A DNA stretch of 64,000 nt from Flavobacteriaceae bacterium (GCA_016649715.1 JAENXC010000004.1:124001-188000); one strand, 5' to 3'. Positions 49,027-57,820 are shown, counted from the first letter of the stretch. A program made the numbers and translations. The notes: generated by a model from the letters alone, not told the origin.

Positions 49027-50367
49027 TTGCAGAAATTGTTGGCCTTCATACTGTTTGTCTTTTTTTCTGCCACTTTGGTGGCCCAATCGGGATTTTTTTT
49101 GCAACACAATAAAAAACGGGATCGCATTCCTTTTCGCTTGATTAATAATCTACCTATTATTGAGGTGGAAATTAACGGTACTCGGCTTTCCTTTATTCTT
49201 GATACGGGCGTGAAATCTACCATTCTTTTTAGCTTGGAGGAAGCAGATAGCGTTCAACTCCGCAATACCTCTCCCGTATTGTTGCAGGGTTTGGGACCGG
49301 GGGGAACTGTGAATGCATTAAAAAGCTTGAACAATAAAATGAAAGTGGGTGATGCAATGGACGTCAATCATTCACTTTATATAATTTTTGATAGTTCTCT
49401 CAATTTTTCTCCGAGAATGGGTATTCCGATCCATGGCATTTTGGGCACTGAATTTTTTCGGAATTTCATTGTTAAAATAAATTATGACGCTGAGGTCATA
49501 ACCATTTACGATCCAAAAAAATACACTTTGAAAGCGTGTAAAAAGTGTGAGGATTTACCGCTTAATTTTGTGGAGAGCAAACCCTACATTTCTTTGAATG
49601 TTGCTTCCGAAGCCGTGCCTGTCGGCAGGCAGGAGAAACAGAAAGAAGTGAAATTATTAATAGATTCAGGCTCTAGCGATGTAATGTGGCTCTTTGATGA
49701 CAAAGGATATATTAAAGAATCTCCCAAAAATTATTTCAATGATTTTTTGGGCCTTGGTCTGAGTGGGAACATTTTCGGAAAGCGCACCCAGATTCCAGAA
49801 CTTAATGTGGGCAAGTACCGTTTAAAAGAAGTGAACACTTCCTTTCCCGAAGAAGATGCAATTACGAAAGCCCGCATTTACGAAGATCGGGACGGCAGTG
49901 TGGGAGGTGGTTTTTTGAGCAGGTTTACAGTAACTTTTGATTATGGCAATAAATTGGTTCGCCTTAAGAAAAACAGTAAGTTCAAGGAGCCATTTCATTA
50001 TAACATGAGTGGGATAACGCTTGAACACGAGGGAATGGAATTGGTAAAACAGGAGCGGCAGGCATCGGTCAATTCAAATGAAAACAGCAATCTTTCCAGA
50101 AACAGTGTATCAATAACCACCGAGGTCCATTTCTCGTTAGTGCCAAAATATGTGGTGGCAGATGTTCGTGAAGGTTCTCCTGCGGCATTGGCAGGAATTC
50201 AGCAGGGAGATGAGGTAATCGCTGTAAATGGAAAACCTTGTTATCAATATGAACTGCATCATTTGATTGAATTGTTTTCAAGCGAAGAGGGAAAAAGGAT
50301 AACAATGGATATAAGAAGAGCTGGGGCTGTAACTAAAATAAAGTTTTTCCTAAAAAGTGTATTCTAA
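49027..50367 (+). CDS. retropepsin-like aspartyl protease with C-terminal PDZ domain
   Basis: 446 residues with a TTG start at 49027 (no in-frame ATG precedes the signal peptide MQKLLAFILFVFFSATLVAQ). Two aspartyl protease lobes show FILDTGVKST (about 58) and LLIDSGSSDVMW (about 213), and a PDZ domain (about 375-440) carries VADVREGSPAALAGIQQGDEVIAVNGK. Family members are periplasmic. The stretch SEAVPVGRQEK (about 194-204) is an in-frame insertion encoded by a palindromic repeat, right before the second catalytic lobe. Substrate unknown. Confidence 0.88.
   Translation: MQKLLAFILFVFFSATLVAQSGFFLQHNKKRDRIPFRLINNLPIIEVEINGTRLSFILDTGVKSTILFSLEEADSVQLRNTSPVLLQGLGPGGTVNALKSLNNKMKVGDAMDVNHSLYIIFDSSLNFSPRMGIPIHGILGTEFFRNFIVKINYDAEVITIYDPKKYTLKACKKCEDLPLNFVESKPYISLNVASEAVPVGRQEKQKEVKLLIDSGSSDVMWLFDDKGYIKESPKNYFNDFLGLGLSGNIFGKRTQIPELNVGKYRLKEVNTSFPEEDAITKARIYEDRDGSVGGGFLSRFTVTFDYGNKLVRLKKNSKFKEPFHYNMSGITLEHEGMELVKQERQASVNSNENSNLSRNSVSITTEVHFSLVPKYVVADVREGSPAALAGIQQGDEVIAVNGKPCYQYELHHLIELFSSEEGKRITMDIRRAGAVTKIKFFLKSVF
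49606..49639 (+). repeat. GC-rich palindromic element in frame within the aspartyl protease gene (copy 2)
   Basis: TCCGAAGCCG then TGCCTGTCGGCAGGCAGG, then AGAAAC. Compared with copy 1 in gpmI it differs at about three positions over some 30 bases, well beyond chance for two unrelated genes, and it encodes SEAVPVGRQEK in the same reading frame as SEAVPAGRQGK there. Confidence 0.75.
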
Positions 50368-50408
50368 AAAAAAACTGGCTGAGGAAAATTTTCCACAACC
50401 GGTTTTTA
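50368..50408 (+). terminator. bidirectional terminator hairpin between convergent genes
   Basis: AAAACTGG and CCGGTTTT flank an inner GGAAAATTTTCC palindrome, with A- and T-runs on either side. It sits between the protease-PDZ gene and the DUF1573 gene and would end both transcripts. Confidence 0.75.
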
Positions 50409-50424
50409 TTAAATGTAAAGTTAT

Positions 50425-50820
50425 TTAGCTTTTTTCTAAAACGCTGCCTGTATCGCTCATCACTTCCCCTTTTATTTTTAGGGCCACCATAGGTTCGCTG
50501 GCATTAGAATAAACGGTAATGGTTTTTCTGATTGGGCCAACACGGTTGGTATCATACTTAACCTCAATAGTGCTACTGGCACCTGGAGCAATGGGACCGT
50601 CCGGTTTTTTTGGGACAGTACAGCCACAACTGGATTTTACATCACTAATAATAAGTGGTGCGTCGCCAGTGTTAGTAAATTTAAACTCACGAACTCCATC
50701 ACTACCTTTTGCAATAGTGCCGTAGTCCACGGTGTCTTCCTTGAAACTGATTTTTGCTTGTTGTGCATTAACGGAAAAACCGATAAAGGCAACAAGAGCT
50801 ATAAGAGTTAATTTTTTCAT
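50425..50820 (-). CDS. DUF1573-family secreted protein
   Basis: 131 residues with signal MKKLTLIALVAFIGFSVNAQ. The single Ig-like/ASH-type beta-sandwich of DUF1573 is clear: HDYGTI-like VDYGTIAKGSDGVREFKFTNTGDAPLIISDVKSSCGCTVPKKP, then IAPGASSTIEVKYDTNRVGPIRKTITVYSN. The SCGC motif is a family hallmark. These are widespread Bacteroidota envelope proteins of unknown role. Its own promoter (TACTTTTA, near consensus) lies upstream on the minus strand. Confidence 0.9.
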   Translation of the reverse strand: MKKLTLIALVAFIGFSVNAQQAKISFKEDTVDYGTIAKGSDGVREFKFTNTGDAPLIISDVKSSCGCTVPKKPDGPIAPGASSTIEVKYDTNRVGPIRKTITVYSNASEPMVALKIKGEVMSDTGSVLEKS

Positions 50821-50909
50821 GATTTTGTGTTTTTAATATTTGTAAAAGTATTGAACTTTTAAACATTCTGCAAAATAACTTATTCCTTTTATTATCCTAC
50901 GGATATATT

Positions 50910-50917
50910 TACTTTTG
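50910..50917 (+). promoter_or_regulatory. candidate -7 box (TACTTTTG) for valS
   Basis: Perfect TAnnTTTG, 30 bases before the valS ATG at 50948. It overlaps an alternative in-frame TTG, which argues that TTG is not the translation start. Confidence 0.4.
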
Positions 50918-50947
50918 CAACTCATTACTCAAATACCAGACCAAAGT

Positions 50948-53599
50948 ATGGCCTTAGCAGCAAAATATAATGCAAAACAGATTGAGAACAAGTGGTATAG
51001 CTACTGGATGGGAAACCACTATTTCCATTCCGAAGTTGACGAACGGACACCATACACCATAGTCATTCCCCCTCCAAACGTTACCGGAGTTTTGCATATG
51101 GGCCACATGCTCAACAATACGTTGCAGGATGTTTTGATCCGCCGTGCGCGGTTGCAAGGTTTTAATGCCTGCTGGGTACCGGGAACGGATCACGCTTCCA
51201 TTGCAACTGAGGCAAAAGTTGTGGCAAAGTTGAAAGCCGATGGAATTGATAAAGCAGCCCTTTCCCGCGAAGAATTTTTAGAACACGCTTGGGAATGGAC
51301 CCACAAACACGGAGGTATTATTTTAGAACAGCTAAAGAAGCTCGGTGCTTCCTGCGATTGGGACCGAACCAAATTCACGATGGACCCTGAAATGTCTGCC
51401 TCCGTGATAAAGGTTTTTGTTGATCTTTACCGAAAAGGGAATATTTATCGCGGATACAGAATGGTAAATTGGGATCCACAGGCCAAAACTACACTTTCTG
51501 ACGAAGAAGTTATTTATGAAGAAAAACAAGGCAATCTCTATTACTTAGATTATAAAATTGAAGGCAGCAAAGATACGTTGACCATCGCCACCACGCGTCC
51601 CGAAACCATTTTGGGCGATACCGCCATCTGCATCAACCCCAATGATGAAAGGTTTTCATACCTCAAAGGAAAGAAAGCCATCGTTCCCGTTTGCAACCGC
51701 GTTGTCCCAATCATTGAAGATGAATACGTGGATGTTGAATTCGGAACTGGTTGCTTAAAAGTAACTCCCGCCCACGACGAAAACGATAAAATGTTGGGCG
51801 ATACCCACAATCTTGAAATTATCGATATTCTGAATGATGACGGAACTTTAAATAGCTTCGGTCTTCATTACGAAGGGAAAGACCGCTTTGTGGTCCGTAA
51901 GGAAATTGTAAGGGAACTTGAAGCAATGGGCGTGGTTTCAAAAATAGAAATACATATCCACAAAGTTGGCACCAGCGAGCGTACCGGTGCGATTATAGAA
52001 CCAAAACTAAGCGATCAATGGTTCCTTAAAATGAAGGAACTCGCGCAACCAGCTCTGGATGCTGTTCTTAATAAAGACGTAAACATAGTTCCCGAAAAAT
52101 TCGTAAACACCTACCGCCACTGGATGGAAAATGTGCGCGACTGGAACATCTCCCGCCAACTTTGGTGGGGACAGCAAATTCCCGCATATTTCTATGGCGA
52201 CGGAAAGGAAGATTTCGTTGTTGCCGAAACCATTGAAGAAGCTTTAAAACTTGCCCAAGAAAAGACTACCAACTACCAACTAAAAACTACCGACTTAAAA
52301 CAAGACCCCGATGCCTTGGACACTTGGTTTTCCTCCTGGCTATGGCCCATCAGCGTTTTCAACGGAATCCTGGAGCCGGACAACAAAGAAATAAATTATT
52401 ATTACCCAACCAACGACCTCGTTACTGCACCCGAAATATTGTTTTTCTGGGTAGCACGAATGATAATCGCTGGTTACGAATATAGAAACGAGAAGCCTTT
52501 CACAAATGTTTATTTAACGGGAATAGTTCGCGATAAACAGCGCAGAAAAATGAGTAAATCTTTGGGCAATTCCCCAGATCCAATAGATCTGATGAATACC
52601 TACGGCGCCGATGGCGTGCGTGTAGGGATGCTTTTAAGTTCACCTGCGGGAAATGATTTAATGTTTGATGAGGATTTGTGCAAGCAGGGTAGTGGCTTCG
52701 TTAATAAAATCTGGAACGCCTATCGTTTGATTGATGGTTGGAAAGTTTCCTTGGAAAAGAAACAATCACAAAGTGACGTTATCGCCCTTCAATGGTACCG
52801 AAGCAAATTCCAAAAAACCCTTGCTGAAATTGAAGACCACTATAGCAAATACCGCATCAGCGACGCTTTAATGTCAACCTATAAATTGATTTGGGACGAT
52901 TTCTGCTCTTGGTTGTTAGAAATGGTGAAACCGCCTTTCGGTGAAAAGATTTCAGAAAAAACCTATTTGGAAGTTATTTCACTTCTGGAAGATAACTTGA
53001 AAATACTGCACCCTTTCGTTCCCTTCATTTCTGAAGAAATCTGGCAGCACATCACCCAACGCGACATTTCCGAAGCTTTGATAATTGCTAAATGGCCAAA
53101 AATTGAATCTTATAATGAACAAATCATCAAAGATTTCGAATTTGCTTCGGAAGTAATCTCCAGAATAAGAACTATTCGCAAAGAGAAGAATATTTCCTTT
53201 AAGGACACCATCACGCTTTCCGTGCTCAATAATGACAATGCTTCAAAGGAATTTGATGCAGTAATATCAAAACTCGGCAACATTTCAGAATTGAATTACA
53301 TTCCTGCCTCGCCGGCAGGCAGGTCAGAAAAACTAGATGGCGCCCTTACTTTCCGCGTAAAAAGCAACGAATATTTCATTCCAATCGCTGGCTCCATAAA
53401 CCTTGAAGAAGAAAAAGCAAAGCTTTCCGAAGAATTGAAATATACCGAAGGTTTCTTAAGAAGTGTTCAGGGCAAACTGAAAAACGAACGTTTCGTAAGC
53501 GGTGCGCCGGAGCAGGTTGTGGCTTTGGAAAAACAAAAAGAAGCAGATGCGTTGGCGAAGATTGAAACCTTAAAAGCAAGTTTAGCAGGACTGAAGTAA
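50948..53599 (+). CDS. valS: valyl-tRNA synthetase
   Basis: Class I aminoacyl-tRNA synthetase charging tRNA-Val. 883 residues from ATG 50948, normal for the bacterial enzyme. HIGH-type motif in PPPNVTGVLHMGHMLNNTLQD (HMGH), the CP1 editing domain with TTRPETILGDTAI and KVTPAHDEND, KMSKSLGNS, an anticodon-binding helical domain and the C-terminal coiled coil. IPASPAGRSEK near residue 785-796, just before the C-terminal coiled coil, is an in-frame insertion encoded by a palindromic repeat. An IS256-type element begins about 60 bases after the stop. Confidence 0.97.
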   Translation: MALAAKYNAKQIENKWYSYWMGNHYFHSEVDERTPYTIVIPPPNVTGVLHMGHMLNNTLQDVLIRRARLQGFNACWVPGTDHASIATEAKVVAKLKADGIDKAALSREEFLEHAWEWTHKHGGIILEQLKKLGASCDWDRTKFTMDPEMSASVIKVFVDLYRKGNIYRGYRMVNWDPQAKTTLSDEEVIYEEKQGNLYYLDYKIEGSKDTLTIATTRPETILGDTAICINPNDERFSYLKGKKAIVPVCNRVVPIIEDEYVDVEFGTGCLKVTPAHDENDKMLGDTHNLEIIDILNDDGTLNSFGLHYEGKDRFVVRKEIVRELEAMGVVSKIEIHIHKVGTSERTGAIIEPKLSDQWFLKMKELAQPALDAVLNKDVNIVPEKFVNTYRHWMENVRDWNISRQLWWGQQIPAYFYGDGKEDFVVAETIEEALKLAQEKTTNYQLKTTDLKQDPDALDTWFSSWLWPISVFNGILEPDNKEINYYYPTNDLVTAPEILFFWVARMIIAGYEYRNEKPFTNVYLTGIVRDKQRRKMSKSLGNSPDPIDLMNTYGADGVRVGMLLSSPAGNDLMFDEDLCKQGSGFVNKIWNAYRLIDGWKVSLEKKQSQSDVIALQWYRSKFQKTLAEIEDHYSKYRISDALMSTYKLIWDDFCSWLLEMVKPPFGEKISEKTYLEVISLLEDNLKILHPFVPFISEEIWQHITQRDISEALIIAKWPKIESYNEQIIKDFEFASEVISRIRTIRKEKNISFKDTITLSVLNNDNASKEFDAVISKLGNISELNYIPASPAGRSEKLDGALTFRVKSNEYFIPIAGSINLEEEKAKLSEELKYTEGFLRSVQGKLKNERFVSGAPEQVVALEKQKEADALAKIETLKASLAGLK
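53302..53324 (+). repeat. GC-rich palindromic element in frame within valS (copy 3)
   Basis: CCTGCCTCGCCGGCAGGCAGG, with GCCGGCAGGCAGG identical to the core of the gpmI copy. The 5' side differs (no TCCGARGCCG flank), so it may be a truncated or separately arising family member. It encodes PASPAGR in frame. Confidence 0.65.
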
Positions 53600-53649
53600 A
53601 TTTTGCAGTTTTTGTTTCTAGGTGCTGTTTTGAAGAAACCCTTTTAAAA

Positions 53650-53657
53650 TTTATTAA
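53650..53657 (+). repeat. left 8-bp target-site duplication of the IS256-type element
   Basis: TTTATTAA directly before the left inverted repeat at 53658; the identical octamer follows the right end at 54947-54954. Exact 8-bp duplication is the normal IS256-family footprint. Confidence 0.88.
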
Positions 53658-54946
53658 GAGTCTATTCAATTAAGTGTGTCAATTTATAATTTAATAAATT
53701 AGACATATGAAAAATACAGAAAGTAATTTAGATATGGAAGCTCTCATTAAACAAATGGGTGATGAGCTTCGTTCTGGAAAACCTTTGACGGGCATTGGGG
53801 GTATTTTTACTCCCTTGATAAAAAAGGTTATTGAATCCAGTCTCGAGGGCGAGATGGATGCCCACTTGAACCAAGAGGGCAAATCGTCAAAGAACCGTCG
53901 CAATGGGCGAGGGCGAAAAAATGTCCTTAGCTCTTCCGGTGGGCTGGAAATTTTTTCGCCGCGTGACCGCAATGGCACCTTTGAGCCCCAGACAGTAAAG
54001 AAGCGGCAGCGCAGGCTCGATATGGACCTTGACAAGAAAATTCTGGCCCTTTACGGCCGTGGAATGAGTTCCCGCGATATCCAGGACCAGTTAAAGGAAA
54101 TGTACGATGTTGAACTGTCCGTAGGCACCTTAAACGCAATAACCGATAAGATACTTCCAGATATATTGGAATGGCAACAACGTCCATTGGAGAGCGTATA
54201 TCCCGTGATGTGGCTTGACGCCATGCACTTTAAGGTAAGGGAGCATGGAAAGGTTGTTACCAAGGCTGTCTATAATATCCTGGGAGTCAATCGGGACGGA
54301 GAGAAACAGGTTTTGGGTATTTATTTTGGCGATAATGAATCCAGTAGTTTTTGGAGAAGTGTCCTCCACGAACTTAAACAACGAGGTGTCCAGAACATAT
54401 TTGTAGCTTGCATTGACAACCTAAGCGGTTTTGGCGATGCCATTGAAGATATCTTTCCCCAGACCGATGTGCAGCTCTGTTTGGTGCACCAGATGCGAAA
54501 CAGCATAAAGTATGCATCCCACGCTGATGTCAAGCCTTTAATAAAGGATCTGAGAAAGATATATACAGCTCTGAATGAACAGGCGGCCGCTCAATATTTG
54601 TTGCAAGCCGAAGAAAAATGGGAAAGAAATATAAAGTTATATTTAGAAGCTGGAACAATAACTGGGCCAGGCTGACCAACTTTTATAAATACCCACCAGC
54701 ACTCAGAAGAGTAATATACACCAACAATCCGATCGAAAGCTACCACAGGATGGTCCGCAAGACAACAAAAACAAAAGGAGCTTTTACCTCAGAAAATGCA
54801 ATTGTAAAACAATTATATCTTGCAACAATAAATGCCCAAACCAGATGGAATGGAACTATGTTTGCATGGACATCCGTTAGACGTGACCTCGTAGATTATT
54901 TTGAAAACAGATTTTTAACCGATGACACACTTTAATGAACACTCCC
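53658..54946 (+). mobile_element. IS256-family insertion sequence, structurally complete
   Basis: A 1289-base element bounded by imperfect terminal inverted repeats (left 53658-53681, right 54923-54946) sharing TTCA and TTAAGTGTGTCA / TGACACACTTTAA wording, flanked by a perfect TTTATTAA duplication. It encodes one IS256-type DDE transposase split by a single-base frameshift at about 54619-54622. Inserted in the intergenic space after valS and before a tandem-repeat ORF. Intact ends and TSD indicate fairly recent insertion. Confidence 0.92.
53707..54935 (+). pseudogene. IS256-family transposase, frameshifted
   Basis: First frame 53707-54675 (322 residues) carries the N-terminal domain and DDE residues D in MWLDAMHFK and D in ACIDNLSGFGDAIE; the second frame resumes at 54618 with MGKKYKVIFRSWNNNWARL and contains the catalytic E in NNPIESYHRMVRK, ending at 54935. 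The expected fusion E-E-K-W-G-K-K-Y would need one extra G in TGGG at 54619-54622. The element's ends are intact. Either a recent disabling mutation, a sequence error, or a -1 frameshift on the preceding AAAAA run could explain it; IS256 elements are not known to need frameshifting, so I favour loss of function. Confidence 0.85.
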
Positions 54947-55159
54947 TTTATTAAAAAGAATTACACAATAGTAACTCTCCACTGCACGCGAGCAACTCTC
55001 AACTACACAAAAGCAACTGTTGAATACACAAACGCAACTCTCAACTACACACAAGCAACTCTCAACTACACAATCGCAACTCTCAACTACACAATTGCAA
55101 CAATTGAATGTGCCGCTAAAGCCATCAACAAACCGTTAAAAACTCTTAATTTGTTTTAA
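54935..55159 (+). CDS. heptapeptide-repeat ORF on a 21-bp minisatellite (may not be a real gene)
   Basis: A 74-residue frame MNTPFIKKNYTIVTLH... dominated by A-T-L-N-Y-T-x heptads (about six), followed by IECAAKAINKPLKTLNLF. The start codon lies inside the IS right inverted repeat, so before the insertion the frame would have begun elsewhere or the ORF is chance. The exact heptad period and amino-acid-preserving changes (ATVEYTN) favour some coding constraint. Nothing is known about function. Confidence 0.35.
   Translation: MNTPFIKKNYTIVTLHCTRATLNYTKATVEYTNATLNYTQATLNYTIATLNYTIATIECAAKAINKPLKTLNLF
54947..54954 (+). repeat. right 8-bp target-site duplication of the IS256-type element
   Basis: TTTATTAA immediately after the right inverted repeat, identical to 53650-53657. 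Confidence 0.88.
54971..55117 (+). repeat. 21-bp tandem repeat array (about 7 units)
   Basis: Units of the form GCAACTCTCAACTACACAAnn begin at 54971, 54992, 55013, 55034, 55055, 55076 and 55097; units 2, 4, 5 and 6 are nearly identical, units 1, 3 and 7 are diverged. The array lies 25 bases past the IS. Uninterrupted tandem units with no spacers, so this is not a CRISPR. Confidence 0.93.
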
Positions 55160-55223
55160 AGCGAGGTTAATTAACTGCTTTTGAAAACTATTTGCCCGTA
55201 ACTTGTTCCAAAACAAAACTAAT

Positions 55224-55466
55224 ATGGATCAAGCAAAGTATAATGAAATGGAAGCGATGCTTCACAAACTGGAAGACATCAAAAACAGTCAAAAGAGCAT
55301 TATTGACAAAATAAATCATGTAATCACCGGCCTTTTCCAACACCCAGACAAAGACCTTGAAAAAGCAATGGAAGCCGCCCACGAGCGCGCTTCAGAAAAC
55401 GTTGAGAAAATTGGGGAAGCAATTGAAGATTACGAAATAAAATTTAACAAGGCGCAGCAGGCCTAA
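55224..55466 (+). CDS. small helical protein, unknown
   Basis: 80 residues from ATG 55224, highly charged and predicted helical: MDQAKYNEMEAMLHKLEDIKNSQKSIIDKINHVITGLFQ, then a second helix LEKAMEAAHERASENVEKIGEAIEDYEI. It may form a coiled coil. I do not recognise the family. It is convergent with the ACBP-like gene, whose stop lies one base beyond this one's. Confidence 0.65.
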   Translation: MDQAKYNEMEAMLHKLEDIKNSQKSIIDKINHVITGLFQHPDKDLEKAMEAAHERASENVEKIGEAIEDYEIKFNKAQQA

Positions 55467-55467
55467 A

Positions 55468-55734
55468 TTATTTCCGGTATAAAAAATATTGGGTCACGGC
55501 CTCAATGTAGAGTTGTTTGGCCTCATCAATAGTAAGCCCGCGGGTTTGGAAAAGCGCATTGGTCTTAAAAGCAGAAATATGTGGCTTTCCACCGCTTGGC
55601 GTAACTTCATCATTGGTAGCGCGTTTGTAATATGCGTAGAGCCGAAGTAAAACATCGGCAGGAAATGGCTCCTTATGCTCGTTTATACTTTTTACGGCAT
55701 TTTTAAAAGCAATATCAAGTTCTTTCGAAGTCAT
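55468..55734 (-). CDS. acyl-CoA-binding protein-like
   Basis: 88 residues with the ACBP four-helix pattern: LDIAFKNAVKSI, FPADVLLRLYAYYKRATND and, later, FQTRGLTIDEAKQLYIEAVTQYFLYRK; the LRLYAYYKRAT segment is the family's acyl-CoA pocket helix. The W-x-A-W portion is altered (NALFQTRG). It starts within the last base of psd and belongs with phospholipid genes, consistent with delivery or buffering of acyl-CoA. Divergent member; family call fairly secure. Confidence 0.83.
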   Translation of the reverse strand: MTSKELDIAFKNAVKSINEHKEPFPADVLLRLYAYYKRATNDEVTPSGGKPHISAFKTNALFQTRGLTIDEAKQLYIEAVTQYFLYRK

Positions 55735-56393
55735 TATTTTTCAGCAATTATCGAGATTCCTCCTTTAACTTTTTGGTTGAGCACAACCTTTATTTTTGTA
55801 TCCAGAGGAAGAAAAACGTCCACACGTGAACCAAATTTTATAAAACCACTGTCGCTGGTTTGCGTCACTTCTTGGTTTACCTCGGCATAATTTACAATGC
55901 GTTTTGCTAGGGCTCCGGCAATTTGTCTATAAAGTACATCGCCAAACACTTCATTTTTCACTACAACGGTGGTGCGTTCATTTTCTTCGGATGATTTTGG
56001 GTGCCAAGCCACCAAATATTTCCCAGGATGATATTTGCTATAAACCACTTTTCCACCCACGGGATAGCGGGTTATATGTACGTTAATGGGGCTCATAAAC
56101 ACCGAAACCTGTAATCTTCTGTCATTGAAATATTCCTTTTCAAAAACTTCTTCAATAACCACCACTTTTCCGTCAACAGGCGAAAACACTTTGGCTGGAT
56201 GCTCCAAAAAGTTCCGCTTCGGGTTTCTGAAAAATTGTAAAACCAAAAGCAAAAGTATTATGAGAGAAATGATAATACCACCACGGAAAGTAGGGTCTTC
56301 AACAAAAACATTAGCCAAAAGACTAGCCCCGATAGCGATTACCAGTGCTATAAAAATAATTTTAAAACCTTCTTTATGAAACATTGTCAACAA
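55734..56393 (-). CDS. psd: phosphatidylserine decarboxylase, short form
   Basis: Pyruvoyl enzyme converting phosphatidylserine to phosphatidylethanolamine at the inner membrane. 219 residues with two N-terminal membrane helices (about 9-45). FSPVDGKVVVIEEV, the VSVFMSPINVHITRYPVGGKV core and the self-cleavage site Gly-Ser in IKFGSRVDVFLP, where cleavage gives the pyruvoyl group, are visible. It overlaps cdsA by 20 bases and the ACBP-like gene by one. Confidence 0.94.
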   Translation of the reverse strand: MLTMFHKEGFKIIFIALVIAIGASLLANVFVEDPTFRGGIIISLIILLLLVLQFFRNPKRNFLEHPAKVFSPVDGKVVVIEEVFEKEYFNDRRLQVSVFMSPINVHITRYPVGGKVVYSKYHPGKYLVAWHPKSSEENERTTVVVKNEVFGDVLYRQIAGALAKRIVNYAEVNQEVTQTSDSGFIKFGSRVDVFLPLDTKIKVVLNQKVKGGISIIAEK

Positions 56394-57207
56394 TTAATAA
56401 AAACGCATAAACAAATGGACTGGCGTAAATAATGCTGTCCAGCCTGTCATATAATCCACCGTGACCCGGCATAATGATCCCGCTGTCTTTCACACCGGCC
56501 TGTCTTTTGAACTTGGACTGTATTAAATCTCCAATCGTTCCAAATATAGCAACAATGATGGCCATCGCTACCCAAACCCATAATGGGTATTTTTCAGCGT
56601 CCATCGGACGATAGTTTTCTAACACTTTAAAGATAACAAATCCAGCCAAAAGAGCACCCAGCATACCACCCATAAAACCTTCCACGGTTTTTTTTGGTGA
56701 AATGCGCTCTAACAATTTATGTTTTCCAAATTTTGTTCCAATTAGATAAGCAAAGGTATCGTTGCTCCATACCAATATGAAAACCGCCACAATTAACTCT
56801 GGCTTAAAAGGGCCATCAATATCCATTACGGGAATAAGGGTAAGAAAGACAAACCCACTAATAATATAGAATATTACCGTGATGTATTTCTTCTTTTCAA
56901 ACATTGGGATTTTACTTGTCCAGAGCACATCCTTTAAAAGATAAAGGTTTACAAAACCACTTAAAATTAAAAGAAGGTAAACGGCGTTGTCGGCAAAAAC
57001 CTTGTAGCTCAAAAAATAAAAAGCAACCGCAAGCAGGAAATAAGCTAAGTAACTGGTGAGATGTACTAATTTTAAATATTCGCTTAAAGTAATTATTGCG
57101 AGGACGAAGAAAAGCCCCATAAACCACTCGCGCGAGGTGAACATTGCAAAAATGATGATCGAAATGTATAATACGCCCGAGAGGGTCCGTACGAGAATTT
57201 CCTTCAT
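56374..57207 (-). CDS. cdsA: phosphatidate cytidylyltransferase
   Basis: Makes CDP-diacylglycerol for phospholipid synthesis. 277 residues from ATG 57207 with about eight membrane helices. The CDP-DAG synthase signature is present: WSNDTFAYLIGTKFGKHKLLERISPKKTVEGFMGG, then the C-terminal IGDLIQSKFKRQAGVKDSGIIMPGHGGLYDRLDS. It follows the LUD gene by one base and overlaps psd. A longer upstream start adds a non-homologous leader. Confidence 0.95.
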   Translation of the reverse strand: MKEILVRTLSGVLYISIIIFAMFTSREWFMGLFFVLAIITLSEYLKLVHLTSYLAYFLLAVAFYFLSYKVFADNAVYLLLILSGFVNLYLLKDVLWTSKIPMFEKKKYITVIFYIISGFVFLTLIPVMDIDGPFKPELIVAVFILVWSNDTFAYLIGTKFGKHKLLERISPKKTVEGFMGGMLGALLAGFVIFKVLENYRPMDAEKYPLWVWVAMAIIVAIFGTIGDLIQSKFKRQAGVKDSGIIMPGHGGLYDRLDSIIYASPFVYAFLLIVDNVS

Positions 57208-57208
57208 A

Positions 57209-57820
57209 TTATAAGTCTTCCAGTAGCAACAAATATAGGTTTTTTGTGCTACTTCCATAACTCATAAAATCCTTTTCTTTTTCGGTTTCAAAGTCTTGAA
57301 TGGTGGTGATATTACTGGGAATGTAACCTGAACTTTGGTTTTTTATAATTCGTAAACCTTCGCTGATGGTGTCAACAATCTGACTTGTTGTTGCAAAAAT
57401 AACAACGTTTGTAGGCAGTTCCTTCAGTTTCTTTTCCTTTATTTGATTTGAAGAAAGCAAGATGGAACCGTTGTTTGAAACAAGCGATTCGCAAGTGGAA
57501 AGGAAGAATTTTGAGTCTGTATTTTTTCCGAAGTTGAGGTTGAAACCATCAAATTTTTTGATAAGCATTTCATTGACGCAAAATACTTCCTGCTCGTACC
57601 AATCGTTTTCAGCCATAATATTGTCAAAAGCTTCCAAAATCTCTTTCCAGTTTTCGCAATAGATAAATTTGCCGCCGTTGTTTTTAAAGTTATAGGTGAA
57701 TTTTTCGTCTATCGGTAGTTTTTGCTCAGGGTAATAGCTACTCTCTCCGGATTTGCCGGCACGTCTGGCCTTCTCTTCCGATTTATAATTTGGATTTAAA
57801 AGTCTTTTGAATAGACTCAT
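57209..57820 (-). CDS. LUD-domain protein (LutB/LutC-like)
   Basis: 203 residues with a charged N-terminus and a LUD fold (about 50-203), recognisable from FIYCENWKEILEAFDNIMAEN, STCESLVSNNGSILLSSNQ and the C-terminal SSTKNLYLLLLEDL. Lactate-utilisation proteins C share this fold, but the usual LutABC neighbours are absent; in flavobacteria this LUD gene typically lies between ftsH and cdsA. Function unknown. First gene of the LUD-cdsA-psd-ACBP unit. Confidence 0.82.
   Translation of the reverse strand: MSLFKRLLNPNYKSEEKARRAGKSGESSYYPEQKLPIDEKFTYNFKNNGGKFIYCENWKEILEAFDNIMAENDWYEQEVFCVNEMLIKKFDGFNLNFGKNTDSKFFLSTCESLVSNNGSILLSSNQIKEKKLKELPTNVVIFATTSQIVDTISEGLRIIKNQSSGYIPSNITTIQDFETEKEKDFMSYGSSTKNLYLLLLEDL

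Noticed and set aside
52263-52300. ACTACCAACTACCAACTAAAAACTACC in valS as another inserted repeat
   Set aside because: The encoded segment (KTTNYQLKTTDLKQD) has the same length as I would expect in ordinary ValS proteins, so it is more likely local drift than an insertion.
53707-54935. Two separate transposase genes
   Set aside because: The two frames together give one collinear IS256 transposase with D, D and E split between them; a frameshift explains this better.
54971-55117. Possible CRISPR array
   Set aside because: Units are contiguous 21-base tandem copies with no spacers and no cas genes nearby, so this is a minisatellite.
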